Below the pieces are notes generated by a model. That model ran no database searches. It saw only the letters and a program-made list of their open reading frames with translations, and was not told where the DNA came from. DNA of 64,000 nt from Pseudoxanthomonas spadix. Its GTDB lineage: Bacteria > Pseudomonadota > Gammaproteobacteria > Xanthomonadales > Xanthomonadaceae. Of the stretch, positions 60,333 through 64,000 are shown piece by piece. Location of the stretch: assembly GCF_003703395.1 (NCBI RefSeq), contig NZ_RDQN01000005.1:186001-250000 (forward strand), written 5' to 3'. Position 1 is the stretch's first letter. Each line of letters opens with the position of its first letter. A program made the position numbers and the translations under genes.

Positions 60333-60759
60333 GGGCAATCCGGGGGACCGTTCAGGCGGGACCCATGGTCCGCCAAACCGTGCCGCTCCGAAACGCGGCG
60401 AAAGTCGCAGATGAACGGAACCACCTGGGCGTTCCGCGGTCAAATATGTACATCCGGTCACATCTTAGGGATGCGATGCGCGCTCGGCGCCGCATCGAAT
60501 CTCCGTCGGCGCCAAGGCCGGGGAAGACCAGGAAACGACGCCATGTTGACAGCCTGCATGCGAGCCTTGCCCAAGCAGCGAGCGAATGCACCCGGATTTT
60601 CAGTCAGGGCATTCGAAGGGAAATGCAGTGCAGTTTTGGCGGGTGTTTCCAAAGATGAATGCAATAAAACAGGTTCCTGAGGGTTGTTCTCCTGGCAGAA
60701 CGCAGGGAACCATCCCAGGCCTTAGCAGTCAAACCCCCCACATTGCTAATATTGCTGCC
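60333..60759. promoter_or_regulatory. 427-bp upstream region of rpoH
   Basis: No gene is seen. The region is AT-richer near 60440-60465 and 60660-60755, where rpoH promoters and a structured leader would be expected. An inverted repeat GTTCT-N6-AGAAC (60686-60701) lies 60 bp ahead of the rpoH ATG. I cannot place -35/-10 boxes with certainty. Confidence 0.35.
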
Positions 60760-61638
60760 ATGACCCAGATCTCCGCCGCCGCCCCCATGGTGGCCAACAA
60801 CCTCCCGATTCCCAGCCCGCTCGGCTCGCTGGACGCCTATATCGGCGCCGTGCACCAGATCCCGGTGCTCACCGTCGATGAGGAGCAGGAGCTGGCGCAC
60901 CGTTTCCGCGACGACAACGACCTGGACGCTGCCCGCGAACTGGTCCACTCGCACCTGCGCTTCGTGGTGCATGTGGCCCGCGGCTACAGCGGCTACGGCC
61001 TGCAGCTGGGCGACCTGATCCAGGAAGGCAACATCGGCCTGATGAAGGCGGTCAAGCGCTTCGACCCGGACATGGGCGTGCGCCTGGTCAGCTTTGCCGT
61101 GCACTGGATCCGTGCCGAAATGCACGAGTTCATCCTCAAGAACTGGCGCATCGTCAAGGTCGCCACCACCAAGGCCCAGCGCAAGCTGTTCTTCAACCTG
61201 CGCAAGTCCAAGACCCGTCTGGGCTGGATGAATGCGGCCGAAGTCAGCGCCGTGGCCAAGGACCTGAACGTGTCCGAGCGCGAGGTGGTCGAGATGGAGT
61301 CGCGCCTGTCCGGCCGCGACATCGGCTTTGATGCCCCGTCCGATGAGGACGACGACCACGCCCCGCCGTCGCCGGCCAACTATCTGTCGGCCCATGAGGA
61401 AGACCCTTCCCAGGCCTACGAGCGCACCGACAGCGAGGACAATCAACTGGACCTGCTGCGAGAAGGGCTTGCCAGCTTGGACAAGCGTTCGCGCGACATC
61501 GTGAGCCGTCGCTGGCTGGATCCGGACAACAAGATCACCCTGCAGGAGCTGGCCGACGAATACGGCGTGTCGGCCGAACGCATCCGCCAGATCGAGGCCA
61601 ACGCGCTGAAGAAGATGAAGGCGCTGTTCGCGGCCTGA
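60760..61638 (+). CDS. rpoH: RNA polymerase sigma factor RpoH (sigma-32)
   Basis: The heat-shock sigma factor. The 292 residues contain region 2 ([74 protein letters not shown]) and the RpoH box-like [17 protein letters not shown]. Region 4 is [54 protein letters not shown] 60760 ([14 protein letters not shown]) is the family start; the frame is open 58 codons upstream without protein-like sequence. A strong terminator follows. Confidence 0.95.
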   Translation: MTQISAAAPMVANNLPIPSPLGSLDAYIGAVHQIPVLTVDEEQELAHRFRDDNDLDAARELVHSHLRFVVHVARGYSGYGLQLGDLIQEGNIGLMKAVKRFDPDMGVRLVSFAVHWIRAEMHEFILKNWRIVKVATTKAQRKLFFNLRKSKTRLGWMNAAEVSAVAKDLNVSEREVVEMESRLSGRDIGFDAPSDEDDDHAPPSPANYLSAHEEDPSQAYERTDSEDNQLDLLREGLASLDKRSRDIVSRRWLDPDNKITLQELADEYGVSAERIRQIEANALKKMKALFAA

Positions 61639-61667
61639 TCTGGATTGCGCGCCATTGCTTGCAAGGA

Positions 61668-61689
61668 CCCCGCCTCGGCGGGGTTTTTT
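61668..61689 (+). terminator. intrinsic terminator of rpoH
   Basis: CCCCGCC-TC-GGCGGGG followed by TTTTTT, 30 bp after the rpoH stop. It is a textbook rho-independent terminator and may also insulate the convergent priA gene. Confidence 0.9.
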
Positions 61690-61746
61690 ATGTGACGGGG
61701 TTCGTTCGGGCAACGCACGCCGCAGCCGCCGCGTGCGCTCAGCCTC

Positions 61747-63927
61747 TCAGTACAGGTCGATCGGATCCACATCCAGTGACCAGCGCACGCGGCGGGCCTC
61801 GGGCCATGCCTCGATGGCCGGCAGGGCGGTTTGCAGGGCGGCATGCAGGCGCGGGCGCTGGATGGCCGAGAGCAGCAGCTGCATGCGCTGGAAGCCGGCC
61901 CGGCGCGGCATCGGCGCGGGCATCGGCCCGTGCAGTTCCAGGTCCTGGGCGGCATTGGCCAGGGCCACGCGCGTGGCGCGCAGGAACGCCTGCACGTGCT
62001 CGAGCTGCCTGGCTTCGGCGCGGATCATGGCCAGGTGCGCGAACGGCGGAAAGCCGGCCGCCTGGCGCTGGATCAGTTCGGCATCGGCAAAGGCGCGATA
62101 GCCGCCGGACAGCAGCGTTTCCAGCAGCGGATGGCCGGGATGGTGGGTCTGCAGCCACACCTGACCCGGCCGCGCGGCGCGGCCGGCGCGGCCGGCCACC
62201 TGGATCAGCAGCTGCGCGAGCTTTTCGCCGGCGCGGAAATCGGCCGAGAACAGGCCTTCGTCCACGCCCACCACCACCACCAGGGTCAGCAGCGGCAGGT
62301 CGTGGCCCTTGGCCAGGATCTGGGTGCCGACCAGGATCCCGGGGCCTTCGCCGAGCGTGGCGAAGTGCCGTTCAAGCGCGTCCTTGCGCTGGGTGGTGCT
62401 GCGGTCGATGCGCAGCACCGGCACCTGCGCGAAGCTGTCGGCCAGCAGTTCCTCGAGCCGTTCGGTGCCTACGCCCTGCGGCTGCAGGGCCAGGCCGCCG
62501 CAGTCCGGGCAGGCCGGCGGGGCAGGCCTGCGATGGCCACAGTGATGACACTGCAGGCGGCGCCCGGCCGCGTGTACGGTCATCGGCGCGTCGCAGCGGT
62601 TGCAGTGCGCGCTCCAGCCACAGTCGTGGCACAGCAGCACCGGCGCATAGCCACGGCGGTTCTTGAACACCAGCACCTGACCGCCGGCCTGCAGCTGGGT
62701 GGCGATCACCGCCAGCGTCTCCGGGGCCAGGCCGGCGGCCAGCGCACGCTTGCGCACGTCCACCACGCGCACCGACGGTGCCTTGGCCTCGCCGGCGCGT
62801 TCGGCCAGCCGCAGGTGCGCGTAACGGCCGGCCCGGGCGTTGTGCAGCGTCTCCAGCGAGGGCGTGGCGCTCCCCAGAATCACCGGCACCTGCAGCGCCT
62901 TGCCGCGCACCAGGGCGAAATCGCGGGCGTGGTAGCGGATCCCGTCCAGCTGCTTGTAGCTGCCGTCGTGCTCCTCGTCGATCACGATCAGGCCGGCCTC
63001 GGGCAGCGGCACGAACACCGCCGAGCGCGTGCCCACGATCACCCGCGCCTGACCGCGCAGGCACGCCGCCCAGGTCAGCGCGCGTTCGTTGTCGGCCAGG
63101 CCCGAATGCAGCGCATGCACCTCCACGCCCAGGCGCGCGCGGAAGCGGGCCAGGGTCTGCGGGGTCAGGCCGATCTCCGGCACCAGCACCAGCGCCTGGC
63201 GGCCACGCGCCAGGCAGGCGGCGATGGCCTGCAGGTAGACCTCGGTCTTGCCCGAGCCGGTCACCCCTTCCAGCAGGATCGGGGCGAAGCCGTGGCCGGG
63301 AATCGCGGCGACCGCGGCCGCCTGCTCGGGATTGAGCGGGGGGCCGGACTGCATCGGCAGGACCGTGGGTGCGGCCTGCTCGGCCTGGCGCTCGGCGAAC
63401 CCGCGCTGGGCCAGGCTGCGCGCGGCGCTGCGCCAGCCGGGCTGGAGGTCGTCCAGCTGCCATTCGGCCAGGCCATCGCGGCCCAGGGCGTCGGCCAGCA
63501 GGCGCGGCTTGCTGCCGGCGCGCAGGCGATCCAGTGCGCTCATGCCGGCTTCGGTCAGGCGCCAGCGCCAGGTTTCGCGCACGGGCAATGGTTGGCCACG
63601 GCGCAGTGACCCGGGCAGGGCGGTGGCCAGCACTTCGCCCAGCGGAGCATGGGTGTAGCCGGCCAGCCACTGCAGCGAGCGGCGCAGTTCGCCGGCCAGC
63701 AGCGGGGCTTCATCCAGGATCTGCAGTGCCGCGCGCAGTTCGCTGGCGGCCGGGTCCGGTTCGGCCACGGCGACGACCACGCCGACCAGTTCGCGGTTGC
63801 CGAAGGGCACCCGGACCCGCCGGCCCACGTCCTCGGCGCCCGCCGGATGTCCGGCAGGCGGCAGATAGTCGAAGGCCTGCCGCAACGGAACCGGCACGGC
63901 GACCCGGAGAACCAAGGTGGGAGACAT
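61747..63927 (-). CDS. priA: primosomal protein N' (replication restart helicase)
   Basis: PriA restarts collapsed replication forks. The 726 residues contain the N-terminal DNA-binding domain (LRVAVPVPLRQAFDYLPP, GRRVRVPFGNRELVGVVV), helicase motif I LLEGVTGSGKTEVYLQAI, II VIDEEHDGSYKQ, LGSATPSLETL (III) and the zinc-binding cysteine set CHDCGWSAHCNRCDAP...CHHCGHRRPAPPACPDCGG. The C-lobe shows ILVGTQILAKGHDLPLLTLVVVVG and LIQVAGRAGRAARPGQV. ATG 63927 (MSPTLVLRVAVP) is the family start. The last 73 bp of the window upstream of it hold nothing else. Confidence 0.95.
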   Translation of the reverse strand: MSPTLVLRVAVPVPLRQAFDYLPPAGHPAGAEDVGRRVRVPFGNRELVGVVVAVAEPDPAASELRAALQILDEAPLLAGELRRSLQWLAGYTHAPLGEVLATALPGSLRRGQPLPVRETWRWRLTEAGMSALDRLRAGSKPRLLADALGRDGLAEWQLDDLQPGWRSAARSLAQRGFAERQAEQAAPTVLPMQSGPPLNPEQAAAVAAIPGHGFAPILLEGVTGSGKTEVYLQAIAACLARGRQALVLVPEIGLTPQTLARFRARLGVEVHALHSGLADNERALTWAACLRGQARVIVGTRSAVFVPLPEAGLIVIDEEHDGSYKQLDGIRYHARDFALVRGKALQVPVILGSATPSLETLHNARAGRYAHLRLAERAGEAKAPSVRVVDVRKRALAAGLAPETLAVIATQLQAGGQVLVFKNRRGYAPVLLCHDCGWSAHCNRCDAPMTVHAAGRRLQCHHCGHRRPAPPACPDCGGLALQPQGVGTERLEELLADSFAQVPVLRIDRSTTQRKDALERHFATLGEGPGILVGTQILAKGHDLPLLTLVVVVGVDEGLFSADFRAGEKLAQLLIQVAGRAGRAARPGQVWLQTHHPGHPLLETLLSGGYRAFADAELIQRQAAGFPPFAHLAMIRAEARQLEHVQAFLRATRVALANAAQDLELHGPMPAPMPRRAGFQRMQLLLSAIQRPRLHAALQTALPAIEAWPEARRVRWSLDVDPIDLY

Positions 63928-64000
63928 CGGGCGCAAGTGTAGGGCACCGGTCACACGGGACAGGCCGATGTGCGTTTGCGGCAGGAACCTGACCAGAGGT

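Noticed and set aside
60686-60701. GTTCT-N6-AGAAC as a LexA box ahead of rpoH
   Set aside because: It does not match the LexA consensus of gammaproteobacteria, and rpoH is not an SOS gene; kept only as an unassigned inverted repeat.
1-64000. CRISPR arrays
   Set aside because: No regularly spaced direct repeats with unique spacers were seen; the repeats present are palindromic REP-like or inverted-repeat elements.

Overview
The window is high-GC chromosomal DNA that reads as a member of the Lysobacteraceae/Xanthomonadaceae (Pseudoxanthomonas, Stenotrophomonas or Luteimonas type). This rests on the protein style, the cysG-cysK / cysB / cysHIJ / cysD-cysNC layout, GTAG-type palindromic repeats, TonB-dependent receptors and DUF4124 proteins. 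The genus is an inference; there is no rRNA gene in the window.

Layout. 0-2.4 kb: a possible gene tail, a SemiSWEET-like membrane protein and a pyruvate-kinase-like enzyme with a helical N-terminal extension. 2.3-19.1 kb: the assimilatory sulfate/cysteine regulon (cysK, cysG, cysB, cysHIJ, cysD, cysNC), split by a copper-uptake block (DUF2946 protein, OprC-type receptor, PCu(A)C chaperone) and an acyl-CoA synthetase. 19.2-27.4 kb: housekeeping genes (GNAT, Na+/amino-acid symporter, SpoU methyltransferase, mscL, FAH-family enzyme, Rieske protein, ACT protein, SLC13 permease, trmB). 27.7-41.0 kb: an accessory island beginning at tRNA-Gly(CCC). It has a truncated GDSL esterase before the tRNA and a decayed tyrosine-integrase start after it. 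A tightly coupled operon of about 11.5 kb follows: HTH protein, RapA-like SNF2 helicase, KTSC protein, 58-residue protein, Rad50-like ATPase, type III-like Mod methyltransferase, DUF1016 nuclease and Res helicase-nuclease. A ParDE pair closes the island. 41.1-46 kb: rimK, a two-component system behind a short coupled upstream ORF, a DUF4124 protein and metF. 46-51 kb: an operon of a TonB-dependent receptor, a periplasmic YdcF/DUF218 protein and an S1/P1-nuclease/phospholipase-C-like enzyme behind a strong palindrome. 51-64 kb: a ferric-reductase-like flavocytochrome behind a perfect FNR/ANR box, small DUF proteins, a quinone oxidoreductase, a GAF histidine kinase, a DUF2383 protein, proline iminopeptidase, a diguanylate cyclase, an internally deleted EEP nuclease remnant, rpoH and priA.

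How genes work together. CysNC and CysD make PAPS, CysH reduces it to sulfite, CysIJ with siroheme from CysG makes sulfide, and CysK makes cysteine. The cysG/cysB and cysJ/cysD divergent promoters share GCTTAT/ATAAGC motifs that are good CysB-site candidates. The copper genes form a plausible Cu import and delivery set.

Most novel material: the composite restriction-like operon at 28.7-40.2 kb, which combines type III R-M parts with a RapA-like translocase, a DUF1016 nuclease and a lower-GC Rad50-like cassette. Two of its genes carry in-frame copies of a palindromic repeat. The three-gene receptor/YdcF/S1-P1 operon is the second candidate.
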